A stretch of 36,015 nucleotides of DNA from an uncultured Lachnospiraceae bacterium. GTDB lineage: Bacteria; Bacillota; Clostridia; Lachnospirales; Lachnospiraceae. The notes beneath the pieces are model-generated. The model was not told the DNA's origin and searched no databases. It worked only from the letters and a program-made list of their open reading frames with translations. Positions 25,854 to 35,048 of the stretch are shown one piece after another. The stretch is taken from NCBI GenBank assembly GCA_948470905.1, contig CAOKQK010000032.1, positions 1 to 36,015 on the forward strand, read 5' to 3'. The position numbers and the translations under genes are program-made. Position 1 is the stretch's first letter. Each line of letters starts with the position of its first letter.

Positions 25854-26855
25854 ATGTCATACATTGATAAGATTAAGGAGAGAGCAAGGCTTGACAAAAA
25901 AACGATCTGCCTGCCGGAATCCAACGATAAAAGGACTCTGTTGGCTGCGGCAAAGATCGTGGAGGAAGGGATTGCAGATATCATTATGATCGGCAACGAA
26001 GAAAAGATCATGGATGGTGCCGGCTGGCTGGAGGTGGATTTGTCCGGGATTACTGTGGTAAATCCCCAGAACACCTCCAAGCTGGACGAGTATGTGACGC
26101 TTCTGTATGAGACGAGGAAGGCGAAGGGAATGACGGAGGAGAAAGCGAGAGAGATCCTTCTGAGCGATCCCCTGACTTTCGGCATTGTCATGGTCAAGGC
26201 CAACGACGCGGACGGTATGGTCGCCGGCGCGTGCCACTCCACGGCGGATACCTTAAGGCCTGCTCTGCAGATTTTAAAGACAGCGCCCGGCGTAAAGCTG
26301 GTCTCCGCATTTTTTGTCATGGATACGCAGTTTAAGGATCAGGGAGAGGAGGGAGCGTTCCTTTTTGCAGACTGTGGCCTGAACCAGGATCCCACGGCGG
26401 AAGAACTTGCTGCGATTGCGGATTCTTCTTCCAGAAGCTTCAAATCCCTCATCGGGCCCAAGCCTGTGATCGCAATGCTGAGCCACTCCACCAAGGGAAG
26501 CGCAAAGCACGCATTGGTGGACAAGGTGGTAGAGGCGACCAAGATTGCCCAGGAGCAGTATCCCCATCTGACCATAGACGGCGAGCTGCAGCTTGACGCG
26601 GCGCTGGTTCCCGGCGTTGCAAAATCCAAGGCGCCCGGAAGCCCTGTGGGAGGCAAGGCGAATGTATTGATCTTCCCGAACCTTGACGCGGGCAATATAG
26701 GCTATAAGCTGGTGCAGAGGCTTGGCGGCGCGGAAGCTTACGGCCCCATGCTCCAGGGGATCGCAAAGCCTGTGAACGATCTGTCCCGCGGCTGCTCCTG
26801 GCAGGATATCGTGGGCGTTGTGGCTCTGACCGCAGTCCAGGCGCAGCTGGTCTGA
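25854..26855 (+). CDS. pta: Phosphate acetyltransferase
   Basis: 333 residues, the short form without the N-terminal regulatory domains of enteric Pta. Family sequences include [18 protein letters not shown] near the start, [29 protein letters not shown] and [14 protein letters not shown]. It converts acetyl-CoA and phosphate to acetyl-phosphate and CoA. AAAGGAGAAG before the ATG is strong. ackA follows in the same direction after 185 bases, forming the ATP-yielding acetate pathway. Cytosolic acetyl-phosphate could also feed response regulators, a general possibility not shown here. Confidence 0.98.
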   Translation: MSYIDKIKERARLDKKTICLPESNDKRTLLAAAKIVEEGIADIIMIGNEEKIMDGAGWLEVDLSGITVVNPQNTSKLDEYVTLLYETRKAKGMTEEKAREILLSDPLTFGIVMVKANDADGMVAGACHSTADTLRPALQILKTAPGVKLVSAFFVMDTQFKDQGEEGAFLFADCGLNQDPTAEELAAIADSSSRSFKSLIGPKPVIAMLSHSTKGSAKHALVDKVVEATKIAQEQYPHLTIDGELQLDAALVPGVAKSKAPGSPVGGKANVLIFPNLDAGNIGYKLVQRLGGAEAYGPMLQGIAKPVNDLSRGCSWQDIVGVVALTAVQAQLV

Positions 26856-26886
26856 TGGGAGGGGGCTGAACGCCGTATTTTGGTGA

Positions 26887-26920
26887 CAGGCATTCATCGA
26901 ATGCTATTCTGCAATGCCTG
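26887..26920 (+). other. Hairpin in the pta-ackA spacer
   Basis: CAGGCATT (26887-26894) pairs with AATGCCTG (26913-26920). An alternative small stem, GCATTC/GAATGC, shares its left arm. There is no T run after either. It may mark a processing or partial-termination point that sets pta/ackA levels; function not shown. Confidence 0.4.
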
Positions 26921-27040
26921 GTTCATAGCCTGGCGGAAAATCAATGGTTCCCCCAGGTGCCTGCGCATTTTCATCTCTGTATGTATGGCTTTTGTATGGT
27001 AATAATTATGAAATAATGATAGGAAAGGATATTGAAAACA

Positions 27041-28237
27041 ATGAAAGTATTAGTTATCAACTGCGGAAGTTCTTCCCTGAAATTCCAGCTCATCGACTCT
27101 GAATCCGAGCAGTGCCTTGCAAAGGGCCTGTGCGAGAGGATTGGCATCGAGGGCAGCATGATCACCTATTCTCCCGAGGGCGGCGAGAAAGAAAAGACCG
27201 TTACCCCCATGCCCGACCACACGGAGGCAATCCGCCTGGTGCTGGACGCATTGATGAACCCCAAGACAGGCGTTGTCAAAAGCCTGGACGAGATTGGTGC
27301 GGTCGGCCATCGCCTGGTACATGGCGGTGAGAAATTTGCAGGCTCCGTCGTCATCAACGACGAGGTGATCGCTGCGGTGGAGGAGTGCAATGACCTTGCG
27401 CCCCTGCACAATCCCGCCAACCTGATCGGTATTAATGCCTGCAAGAAGCTGATGCCCACAACTCCCATGGTGGGCGTGTTTGACACCGCTTTCCACCAGA
27501 CCATGCCCGAGGAGGCTTATATGTACGGGCTTCCTTATGAGTATTACCAGAAGTACAAGATCAGGAGATACGGCTTCCACGGCACCAGCCATTCTTACGT
27601 GTCCAGGAGAGCGGCGGAGGTGCTGGGCAAGAACTACGAAGAACTGAAAATAATAGTATGCCACCTGGGCAACGGCGCCAGCATTTCCGCTGTCAAGAAC
27701 GGCAGGTGCGTTGACACTTCCATGGGACTGACCCCTCTTGAGGGCCTGATCATGGGCACACGTTCCGGCGATATCGATCCCGCCATCATCGAGTTCATCG
27801 CCCACAAGGAGGGCAAGAACATCGACGAGATCATGTCCATCCTGAACAAGAAATCCGGCGTCCTGGGCCTGTCCGCCAACCTCTCCTCCGATTTCCGTGA
27901 TCTGGAGGACGGCTACAACAAGGGTGATGCAAACGCGGTCCGCACCATGAAGACCTACTGCTATCATGTGGCAAAATACATAGGCGCCTATGTTGCTGCC
28001 ATGAACGGCGTGGACGTCATCTGCTTTACCGCTGGCGTAGGCGAGAACGCAGCCCTGGTGAGGACCATGGTCTGCAATTATCTTGGATATCTGGGCGTGG
28101 AAATTGACGAGGACGCAAACCACAAGCGCGGCGAGGATATTGCGATCACAACGCCTGGCAGCAGGACAACTGTCATGGTGATCCCCACCAACGAGGAGCT
28201 TGCCATCGCGAGAGAAACGGTGCGCCTGGTGAAATAA
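27041..28237 (+). CDS. ackA: Acetate kinase
   Basis: 398 residues from the ATG at 27041. An in-frame TTG three codons earlier (27032) sits too close to the AGGAAAGGA site, and the family N-terminus MKVLVINCGSSSLKFQ starts at the ATG. N7 and the GSSS motif bind phosphate. Other signatures are GHRLVHGGEKF, YGFHGTSHSYVS, CHLGNGASISAV and TAGVGENA. It makes ATP and acetate from acetyl-phosphate. It is closely linked to pta and both are well preserved. Confidence 0.98.
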   Translation: MKVLVINCGSSSLKFQLIDSESEQCLAKGLCERIGIEGSMITYSPEGGEKEKTVTPMPDHTEAIRLVLDALMNPKTGVVKSLDEIGAVGHRLVHGGEKFAGSVVINDEVIAAVEECNDLAPLHNPANLIGINACKKLMPTTPMVGVFDTAFHQTMPEEAYMYGLPYEYYQKYKIRRYGFHGTSHSYVSRRAAEVLGKNYEELKIIVCHLGNGASISAVKNGRCVDTSMGLTPLEGLIMGTRSGDIDPAIIEFIAHKEGKNIDEIMSILNKKSGVLGLSANLSSDFRDLEDGYNKGDANAVRTMKTYCYHVAKYIGAYVAAMNGVDVICFTAGVGENAALVRTMVCNYLGYLGVEIDEDANHKRGEDIAITTPGSRTTVMVIPTNEELAIARETVRLVK

Positions 28238-28285
28238 TTAATCCTGCTGTCTGCTTACTGGACTTATATCTATCAGGGGGTATGT

Positions 28286-28544
28286 ATGCGGCGTAGAGTC
28301 AGACCAACAGATAAATCATATGTAAAGTATGAAGATAAAGATTATATGATTTACAGGGCAGAACAATGCACGAAGATAATATTGCAATCATTTTGCAGGA
28401 TGATTTTGGAAACTACAGGCATATATTTAATGGTTCAGTTATATTGAGCGATGGTACGTTCATTTTTACTGGTGGAGGCGGTAAGGGGCACTTGGAAGAA
28501 TGGAATGCAGCAATTAAAAAGTTAAGAGATTATGATATGGGTTA
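28286..28544 (+). pseudogene. Small gene split in two frames, or two overlapping small ORFs
   Basis: Two reading frames follow ackA. The first starts at ATG 28286 after AGGGGGT and gives 53 residues, beginning MRRRVRPTDKSYVKYEDKDY, ending at 28447. The second starts at ATG 28366, with CAGGGC upstream, and runs 58 residues to 28542, opening MHEDNIAIILQDDFGNYRHI. The frames are offset by -1 near 28366. Joining them there gives a continuous, better-looking small protein of about 85 residues, so one lost base is the simplest reading. Genuine overlapping genes or programmed frameshifting remain possible. Family not recognised. The region is A+T-rich and is closed by the terminator at 28571. Confidence 0.55.
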
Positions 28545-28570
28545 AATGACAGCAGAGAGTAATCAGTGGG

Positions 28571-28609
28571 AAAAGGCTACAGCACCTATTTAGAGTGCGT
28601 AGCCTTTTT
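28571..28609 (+). terminator. Rho-independent terminator
   Basis: AAAAGGCTAC (28571-28580) pairs with GTAGCCTTTT (28599-28608), extended inward by GCAC/GTGC after a one-base bulge, and five T follow the GTAGCC. It ends the ackA/small-gene region. Confidence 0.92.
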
Positions 28610-28759
28610 CTGTATTTCCTGTCCTCCCAATTACATAAAATTTGCAGTTGAATCAAAAAAGTAACAAATCTGATACATCAGCGTGCGAGAATAAGACATA
28701 CAAATTTTTATGGGCGGGGATATTTTCCCGTCTGTGGGAATCCAGGGAGGAAGGCACGG

Positions 28760-29920
28760 ATGAGGCACGAAAGAGAAAACGGCGGGACAAGGCAGGAAGT
28801 GGAGCGCCGATTGAAGCAGAGACAAAAGAGAAGCGGGAAAATTCTGCTTGCATATATTATGACCACAGGATTGCTGATCGGCTTAAACATGGTGCTGATA
28901 TTGAAAACACAGGGCGATATTGGCAGGATGCAGGAACAGATCGATAAATTAAGGAGTTCACTGGTATTGCTGCAGCAGGGCTCCGTGGTTCCGGTGGGGG
29001 CGGAGGTGCTGCCGGAGGATGGTCAAAACAGGGGTAAGGGAGAAAGTGCCGGCAATCTAACAGGAATCCAGGGCAGCAGCAATATGCCTGGTTCCAGCCT
29101 GCCGGGAAATTCGGAAGGACAGGTGCTTGCCGAGGGCAGCTACGGGGCGCTGTGGGGTCTGGACGAGGTTGACAAGCCCAGGGAACGCAACAGGGAAGAA
29201 GTGTTGTACAGGCTTGGCGAGCTTGGGAAGAATAATGAACTTATAGCCAGGGTCAGCAGAGACAGTTCACAGTATCCGGAGAAAATGCTGGAGGCTCTGG
29301 CGAATAATCCGGAGATGGCGGATTTTGTGAGCGGCTATACCGGAAACAAGACAAAGGCTTCCGGAGGGTTTTCCAAGGAAGAACTTGCCCTGGAGTTTCC
29401 GCTGTTTTTGCAGTGGGATCCAAGGTGGGGGTATGTAAGGTACGGGGATGGGAGCTGCATCGGGCTTGCGGGCTGTGGCCCTGCATGTCTGTCCATGGCG
29501 TTGTATTATCTGACTGGGGATGATAGTATCACGCCGGACAGCGTTGCCGCCTACAGCATGGATAAGGGGCATTATGTGCCAGGCGTCGGGACAGCCTGGA
29601 GCCTTCTCACGGAGCTGCCGTCAAAGTATGGCGTGAAGGTGAGTGAACCGCAGCACTCGGAGCAGGCTCTGAAAGATGCCCTGGATAAGGGCAGGATTGT
29701 TATCTGTTCCATGGGACCGGGTGATTTCACCGTTGCAGGCCATTTTATTGTGATCTATGGATATGACAAAGAGGGTTTTAAGATAAATGATCCAAACTGT
29801 GTGGCAAGGAGCATGAAGCGTTGGACTTACAATGAGATTGCCACACAGATCAAGCATATCTGGGTGCTGGGAGGCGAGGCGGTCCCTAATGGGGGTGTCA
29901 TGTATGTGGAGAAAGACTGA
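28760..29920 (+). CDS. Membrane-anchored C39-like (papain-fold) cysteine peptidase
   Basis: 386 residues. A short basic N-terminus is followed by one membrane helix (about 28-48), a heptad-like stretch (about 52-75), a Gly/Asn/Ser-rich linker, and from about residue 220 a Peptidase_C39_2-type domain. Likely catalytic residues are C239 (in GCGPAC), H328 (in GHFIVIYG) and D344 (in INDPN). The domain is probably extracellular. Relatives cleave double-glycine leaders or peptidoglycan-linked peptides, but no ABC transporter is fused or adjacent, so the substrate is unknown. GGGAGGAAGG before the ATG is strong. Confidence 0.87.
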   Translation: MRHERENGGTRQEVERRLKQRQKRSGKILLAYIMTTGLLIGLNMVLILKTQGDIGRMQEQIDKLRSSLVLLQQGSVVPVGAEVLPEDGQNRGKGESAGNLTGIQGSSNMPGSSLPGNSEGQVLAEGSYGALWGLDEVDKPRERNREEVLYRLGELGKNNELIARVSRDSSQYPEKMLEALANNPEMADFVSGYTGNKTKASGGFSKEELALEFPLFLQWDPRWGYVRYGDGSCIGLAGCGPACLSMALYYLTGDDSITPDSVAAYSMDKGHYVPGVGTAWSLLTELPSKYGVKVSEPQHSEQALKDALDKGRIVICSMGPGDFTVAGHFIVIYGYDKEGFKINDPNCVARSMKRWTYNEIATQIKHIWVLGGEAVPNGGVMYVEKD

Positions 29921-30512
29921 AACTTCAGATTCTTACATGACCGGAAGATGTCTGTTGCCGCCCGAAGTGGGCGCTTAAGGGATGGAAGTCCCAAACAGGG
30001 CAGCGGCAGAGCGGGAGCGACGCAGGTTAGTGTGAAGGAGGATTGACGGGAGTTTTTAAATGTTGTATTTCTGCTTTTTGGAATTACCATTACTATAATA
30101 TAGTATAAAATAGAAAGTTCCTGCTGGTCAAGGGACAGAGTGCTAAAATTTTTTGCACTCTGCCCCTTGACCAGCAGGAACAAATAGTGTAAGATGAAGA
30201 CATGGGAAGATTACGCCTGCAGGAAGTTGTTAATCCCTGTACATATCAGGAGCATGTGGAACGGTTAGATCTCTGCTGATAAAGAAAAGCGAGTAGGCAA
30301 GGCTTCGTGTTTACTGATATGTTAATAGCAAAAATATATTATTTTTTAAGAACAAAGAAAATGAGAAAAGTTTTTAATGAAAGGTAATATATTTGGGAGA
30401 ATTTGCCAAGTTCTCAAAAACGGACGTGAACAGAAAAAGAACAGATAAAAGTTGAAGGTTGTTCAGAGCTTGGAGGGTTTCTGAAACTACTTTTTAAGAA
30501 AATGGAGGTATA
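29921..30512. other. 592-base gap without a convincing gene
   Basis: Between the peptidase and the matrixin-like gene no good ORF is visible. The gap contains a TATAATATAGTATAAAAT-rich tract (near 30094-30111), the long hairpin at 30117-30181, and A+T-rich leader sequence (30310-30500). A sure promoter for the metalloprotease was not identified. The low GC suggests acquired DNA. Confidence 0.6.
30117..30181. repeat. Isolated 27-bp near-perfect inverted repeat
   Basis: GTTCCTGCTGGTCAAGGG and the next 9 bases (30117-30143) pair with 30155-30181 with one mismatch, over an 11-base TAAAATTTTTT loop. The stem is unusually long. AAATAG occurs on both sides, but at different distances, so no clean target duplication is shown. 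It could be a MITE-like element, a bidirectional terminator or a structured RNA. Confidence 0.85.
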
Positions 30513-31169
30513 ATGAGATTGATGAGACTAGAGAAAAGGATTTGTAATGTTAAAAAAAATGTTTGGGTACTTGTAATGTGTTTTTTACTCTTTGCTACAT
30601 TTTCAACTACGGTTTTGGCTGACACGGATTTAGGAACACTCTCTTGTTGGTATTCCGATGATAACCGTATTGCAAGATGGAATGAAAGCAGTATTGATGT
30701 TTATGTAAATAAGATAAATTCAAATGGAAATTTTTATTTTTCTATGGGAATAAGCGAAGGATGCAGTCAATGGGATGATGCAATCAATATGGCAGTTAAC
30801 TACAGTCCATTAAATACTTCTGCCCTGATACAGTATCACGGAGGTACAGTAGATGAAATAAACGAATATGGCGAATTTGTAGTAGATTCATCAGTAAATG
30901 GGGTGACACAAATAACAAAATCTTTAGAGGGAACCTGGAAATATGGCAATACATCTAAAAAAGGGTATCTATTGTCAAGCGCGATTGGATGTGTTGTAGA
31001 TAACGACCGTACGACAGATGAATATAGGAAAACATGTGCGCATGAATTAGGTCATGCATTAGGATGGTTAGGACATTCTGGTAATTCTAATGATATAATG
31101 TTTTCCTGGGGAACTCATAAAACATCCTTGACTTTTCGTGATATAGATCATCTATCCCAAGTTTATTAG
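30513..31169 (+). CDS. Secreted matrixin-like zinc metalloprotease
   Basis: 218 residues. A signal peptide occupies about 1-36, with a hydrophobic core VWVLVMCFLLFATF and a VLA-D cleavage-like site. The zinc motif HExxHxxGxxH is H177, E178, H181, G184 and H188 (HELGHALGWLGH), and M196 in DIMF fits the Met-turn of metzincins. The family is matrixin/astacin-like; no propeptide with a Cys switch is evident, though several Cys (C45, C84, C158) lie between signal and active site. The gene is much A+T-richer than its neighbours, which suggests transfer. GGAGG stands four bases before the first ATG (30513); a second ATG at 30522 would keep a good signal. The lipoprotein follows. Confidence 0.87.
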   Translation: MRLMRLEKRICNVKKNVWVLVMCFLLFATFSTTVLADTDLGTLSCWYSDDNRIARWNESSIDVYVNKINSNGNFYFSMGISEGCSQWDDAINMAVNYSPLNTSALIQYHGGTVDEINEYGEFVVDSSVNGVTQITKSLEGTWKYGNTSKKGYLLSSAIGCVVDNDRTTDEYRKTCAHELGHALGWLGHSGNSNDIMFSWGTHKTSLTFRDIDHLSQVY

Positions 31170-31184
31170 CAGGAGGTAATGAAA

Positions 31185-32063
31185 ATGAAAAAAATATGCA
31201 TGGTATGTCTGCTGGCAGCTGCGGCAGTCATATCCTTTATGATGACAGCCTGTTCTTCTGAAAAACCATTGGCGATAACATATATGGAATATGAAAAAAC
31301 TTTTTTGACATTGGAAGAAATGATCAAAAAAAGCGATGTGGCTATTGTCGGCGAATATGTGGAAACCATACGGCATGACAATTATATCGAGCAGAAATTT
31401 AAGGTAAAAGAGTGTCTTTACGGAGACGTGGCTGACAGCGAAATATATTTGTATTCAGGCACAGGCGTTGGTCATATTGAGGAAATAGATTACACATATG
31501 AGCTTGGCGCCGATGTTTACGAAGTGGGTATGGAATACATTTTAATTCTGGAAAGGGCGCAGTCTGTAATGTATGAACATGACAGGTATATGCAGTCTGC
31601 CGATGTATTCCTGTGCGATAGTGTCGGCGAGTATCGCATGTATTCCCAGAGGGTTGAGATCCCTGCGGAAGTCACCCTGAAAGATTATATCACTTCCACT
31701 TACGAGGCTGTATCACATCCGGCTGGCCAGGCTGCTTCTGTTTTATATGAAGATGAGATTGCCAGAATGATGGGAGAATCGGATTATGTTGGCAGGGTTA
31801 AAATTTTGGAACTGGTGAATGAGGGTAAGACCCATAACGGAAATGTTTACAGATGTTCTGTGGAGTCTTTGTCTAAAGGCGACGACCTTAATACCTATGA
31901 TGACGGTACGGTTTTGATCGTAATCCTTAAGAATACCGTAGAGACGGATAACAGTTATATCATTGGATTTTCTTCTGTGGACGAAGGCTCCCTGATTTAT
32001 ACACAATCCACAGATGCAAGCGTATATGATATAGATGACGAGAGGATATTCGACATTTTATGA
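31185..32063 (+). CDS. Lipoprotein of unknown function, partner of the metalloprotease
   Basis: 292 residues from the ATG at 31185, which is 8 bases from AGGAGG; the ATG two codons earlier (31179) is only 2 bases away and is less likely. A signal peptide ends in a lipobox-like MTA-C with C23. The mature part seems to hold two similar strand-rich halves, beginning with EEMIKKSDVAIVGEYVE and DEIARMMGESDYVGRVKIL. It is 15 bases after the metalloprotease stop, so the two are probably co-translated. It might be a substrate, inhibitor or surface partner of the protease; none is shown. The family is not recognised. Confidence 0.85.
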   Translation: MKKICMVCLLAAAAVISFMMTACSSEKPLAITYMEYEKTFLTLEEMIKKSDVAIVGEYVETIRHDNYIEQKFKVKECLYGDVADSEIYLYSGTGVGHIEEIDYTYELGADVYEVGMEYILILERAQSVMYEHDRYMQSADVFLCDSVGEYRMYSQRVEIPAEVTLKDYITSTYEAVSHPAGQAASVLYEDEIARMMGESDYVGRVKILELVNEGKTHNGNVYRCSVESLSKGDDLNTYDDGTVLIVILKNTVETDNSYIIGFSSVDEGSLIYTQSTDASVYDIDDERIFDIL

Positions 32064-32175
32064 TCCCCGTTGGCTTAGCGTAAAGCTGAACCAATGTCAG
32101 CCGCCAATAGCCTGAACAATTCAGCCAAGTGAACAAGGGGGGGTATAGATTGGAGCGTCTGGGTGAAAAAATCGG

Positions 32176-32204
32176 TTGACACATTTTTATAATTGGCGTA
32201 TCAT
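32176..32204 (+). promoter_or_regulatory. Sigma-A-type promoter for the trpBA leader
   Basis: TTGACA at 32176-32181, 17 bases, TATCAT at 32199-32204. The predicted start is near 32211, about 75 bases before stem I of the T-box. Confidence 0.85.
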
Positions 32205-32284
32205 ATTAACATGCAATTGAATAACGGAACAAACCGTAGATGTGGAGATAAAAACAGTTCGCGGGCCAGAGGGCATAAGCCTGA

Positions 32285-32702
32285 AGTCCTGCGTGGGCAC
32301 TTACAGAGAAACCGGAGGCTGAGAAAGGTTGGAGAGCAGGCTGTTAAATGGACCACGGAGGGCGCAGGGAACGAGACAGGGGTCTTTAGTATTCTGCGAC
32401 GTAAGGCACACGTCAGCTGCCAGGGATAAAATAGTACACTTTGTATGTGCAGCCTGAATTTATTCCCGCAGGCAATGAGTCATAAGTCCATGGGACCTTG
32501 ACGAATGTCGTGAGGGTTAAAAACCCCGTCAGCTTGCTGTGGGGTTTTTGATTATATTTCATGTGCATGATGCATTGTGTAGATAGTATCCTGAATGAGA
32601 GCACTTAGTTTAAGTGAAGCCAGGGTGGCACCGCGGGAAGGCAAGATTTGGCATCCCGTCCTTGACAGAGTAAAGATGTTTCTGTCTCGGACGGGATTTT
32701 TT
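32285..32702 (+). promoter_or_regulatory. T-box riboswitch for tryptophan, with unusually long linker
   Basis: Stem I: CCTGCG (32288-32293) pairs with CGCAGG (32363-32368); AACC and GGTT (32310-32313, 32327-32330) close a distal GGAGGCTGAGAAA loop. The likely specifier is TGG at 32349-32351, in the loop before CCAC and followed by A, which is the Trp codon. A small CACTT/AAGTG hairpin precedes the T-box AGGGTGGCACCGCG (32622-32635). Its TGGC (32626-32629) is complementary to an NCCA end with G discriminator, as in tRNA-Trp. The final terminator is ATCCCGTCC/GGACGGGAT (32653-32661, 32689-32697) with six T. Uncharged tRNA-Trp should prevent termination. About 250 bases separate stem I from the T-box, longer than usual. 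Confidence 0.93.
32519..32549 (+). terminator. Extra terminator-like hairpin inside the trp leader
   Basis: AAAAACCCC (32519-32527) pairs with GGGGTTTTT (32541-32549) and is followed by G. It lies before the T-box, so it could end transcription before the switch is made. An alternative pairing, GGGTT with AACCC (near 32513-32526), would sequester the left arm and act as an antiterminator. Confidence 0.75.
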
Positions 32703-32883
32703 GCGTGTTCCCCACAGGGGGACTGGGGTGAAGAAGGCGGAAACAGCAGGGCACGGCATGAGGGCAGAAAAGTTTCAGGAGGAAGGGCTGCCGCAAGCGG
32801 TGCAATGGGTCCCAAAAGCGCTGTATTATAAAAGAAATATGCCCGCGCTGAAAGAGGCAGGCGGGCAGGAAACGGAGATCAAA

Positions 32884-34068
32884 ATGAGCAAAGGACGTTA
32901 TGGAATACACGGAGGGCAGTATATTTCCGAGATATTGATGAACGAGCTGATCCATCTGGAGGAGTGCTATGAGCATTATAAAAATGATCCGGATTTTCAG
33001 AGGGAGCTGAGCACCCTTTTGAATGAGTATGCGGGCAGGCCGTCACTGCTGTATTATGCGGAGAAAATGACCAGAGATCTGGGCGGGGCGAGGATTTATT
33101 TAAAGCGTGAGGACTTAAACCACACCGGCTCCCATAAGATTAACAACGTGCTGGGGCAGGCGCTGCTTGCCAGGAAGATGGGTAAGACAAGGCTGATCGC
33201 GGAGACGGGAGCGGGGCAGCATGGGGTTGCCACAGCCACGGCGGCTGCGCTCCTTGACATGGAGTGCGAGATTTATATGGGCAGGGAGGATACACAGCGG
33301 CAGGCGCTGAATGTGTATCGCATGGAACTGCTGGGGGCGAAGGTGCATCCCGTCGCCACCGGGACCATGACCCTGAAGGATGCAGTAAGTGAGTGCATGG
33401 GGGAATGGACGAACCGGGTAAATGACACGCTGTATGTTCTGGGTTCTGTCATGGGTCCTCATCCTTTTCCCATGATCGTAAGGGATTTTCAGAGCGTCAT
33501 CAGCCGGGAGGCAAAAGGACAGATTCTGGAAAAAGAAGGAAAGCTGCCTGCGGCGGTAGTTGCCTGTGTGGGCGGCGGAAGTAATTCCATGGGCATGTTC
33601 TACCATTTTATAGAGGAAAAGGAAGTGAAGTTAATCGGCTGCGAGGCGGCTGGCAAGGGAGTGGACACGGCACTCACGGCGGCGACTATCGCCACCGGGA
33701 GCCTGGGTATTTTTCACGGGATGAAGTCCTATTTCTGCCAGGATGAGTACGGGCAGATCGCGCCGGTGTATTCCATTTCCGCAGGGCTGGATTATCCGGG
33801 TATCGGGCCGGAACACGCCTATCTGCACGATATCGGCAGGGCGCAGTATGTGCCTGTTACAGACGATGAGGCGGTGGACGCCTTTGAATACCTGGCACGG
33901 ACGGAAGGGATCATCTGCGCCGTGGAGAGTGCCCACGCGGTGGCGCATGTGAGGAAGATTGCGAAAGATTACAGCCCGGATCAGAGCATTATCATATGTC
34001 TCTCCGGGCGCGGAGACAAGGATGTGGCGGCAATCGCCAGATACAGGGGGGCGGATATTCATGAATAG
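32884..34068 (+). CDS. trpB: Tryptophan synthase beta chain
   Basis: 394 residues from the ATG at 32884. The frame is open upstream to a GTG at 32701, but TrpB proteins begin at [13 protein letters not shown] and GGAG lies six bases before this ATG. The PLP lysine is K85 in [10 protein letters not shown]; other signatures are [16 protein letters not shown] and the C-terminal LSGRGDKD. TrpB joins indole and serine into tryptophan. It overlaps trpA by 8 bases and is controlled by the T-box leader. Other trp genes are not in the window. Confidence 0.98.
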   Translation: MSKGRYGIHGGQYISEILMNELIHLEECYEHYKNDPDFQRELSTLLNEYAGRPSLLYYAEKMTRDLGGARIYLKREDLNHTGSHKINNVLGQALLARKMGKTRLIAETGAGQHGVATATAAALLDMECEIYMGREDTQRQALNVYRMELLGAKVHPVATGTMTLKDAVSECMGEWTNRVNDTLYVLGSVMGPHPFPMIVRDFQSVISREAKGQILEKEGKLPAAVVACVGGGSNSMGMFYHFIEEKEVKLIGCEAAGKGVDTALTAATIATGSLGIFHGMKSYFCQDEYGQIAPVYSISAGLDYPGIGPEHAYLHDIGRAQYVPVTDDEAVDAFEYLARTEGIICAVESAHAVAHVRKIAKDYSPDQSIIICLSGRGDKDVAAIARYRGADIHE

Positions 34069-34846
34069 ACAGTTGGCAAAGGTATTTGACACACCGAACA
34101 AAAAGGCTTTTATCCCATTTCTGACGGCGGGGGATCCCGCACCGGAATGCACAGTGGAATTTATCCTGGAGATGGAGAGGGCAGGGGCAGACCTGATAGA
34201 AATTGGCATTCCTTTCTCCGACCCTGCGGCGGAGGGCGTTGTGATCCAGGAGGCGGGCATCCGTGCCCTTAAGGGCGGGATGACTACGGACGGGGCGTTT
34301 GATATCGTGCGCAGGGTCCGGGAGAAGTCGGATATTCCCCTTGCCTTCAGGACCTATGCAAACCCTGTCTTTCACTATGGCTATGACAGATTTTTTGCAA
34401 GATGTGAGGAGCTGGGTGTGGCGGCGGTCATCATACCTGACCTGCCCTTTGAGGAGAAGCAGGAGATGGAGGAGCCTGCAAAGAGGCACAGTGTGACGGT
34501 GGTATCCGTGATCGCCCCCACCTCAGAGAGCCGCATCCGGACTATTGCCAGCCAGGCGGAGGGATTTATCTATGTGGTGCCCTCCATGGGCGTCACCGGT
34601 GTCCGCAGCGAGCTCAAGACGGATTTGGGAGCCATCGTGGAGAGCATCCGGAAAGTGACGGATGTGCCCTGCGTCATAGACTTCGGCATCAGTACGCCAA
34701 AGCAGGCGGCAAAGATGGCGGCGGTGTCCGACGGCGCCGTCGTGGGCAGCACCATTGTGAAGATTATTGCGAAATACGGAGCGGAGGCGGCGCCGGAGCT
34801 GTACCGGTATGTCAGGCAGATGAAGGAAGCGGTTGCAGGGGGCTGA
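34061..34846 (+). CDS. trpA: Tryptophan synthase alpha chain
   Basis: 261 residues from the ATG at 34061, within the ATGAATAG overlap with trpB; a longer frame to 33959 lies inside trpB and does not fit the family. TrpA splits indole-3-glycerol phosphate to indole and glyceraldehyde-3-phosphate. The catalytic Glu is E47 ([11 protein letters not shown]). At the position of the catalytic Asp60 of the Salmonella enzyme there is a Glu (E58, in AAEGVVIQE). To my knowledge this substitution is common in clostridial TrpA. The overlap implies translational coupling and tight stoichiometry with TrpB. Confidence 0.97.
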   Translation: MNRQLAKVFDTPNKKAFIPFLTAGDPAPECTVEFILEMERAGADLIEIGIPFSDPAAEGVVIQEAGIRALKGGMTTDGAFDIVRRVREKSDIPLAFRTYANPVFHYGYDRFFARCEELGVAAVIIPDLPFEEKQEMEEPAKRHSVTVVSVIAPTSESRIRTIASQAEGFIYVVPSMGVTGVRSELKTDLGAIVESIRKVTDVPCVIDFGISTPKQAAKMAAVSDGAVVGSTIVKIIAKYGAEAAPELYRYVRQMKEAVAGG

Positions 34847-34937
34847 TACCATAGCACCGCCTATTTGCACCAGTGCTGCGTTGTCATCAGTCAGCGATGG
34901 AGCCAAACGTCCAATAAACGCGGTTGGATTAAAATGA

Positions 34938-34973
34938 GGGCAGGACCAGAAGAAAATCCGGACCTGCCCCTTT
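34938..34973. terminator. Terminator after trpA
   Basis: GGGCAGG (34938-34944) pairs with CCTGCCC (34963-34969), with CC/GG continuing inward past one A-A mismatch, then CTTT. The T run is short. A separate CACAAGAC/GTCTTGTG hairpin (35013-35036) stands between it and the minus-strand gene. Confidence 0.65.
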
Positions 34974-35048
34974 GTGACTACTTGCAAATCTTGTATCGGT
35001 TTTTTGAGTTTACACAAGACTTGATGCGGTCTTGTGGTATATGGTTTC

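Noticed and set aside
32701-32883. Longer N-terminus for trpB starting at GTG 32701
   Set aside because: It begins in the T run of the T-box terminator, and the extra 61 residues do not resemble TrpB; ATG 32884 has a proper ribosome binding site.
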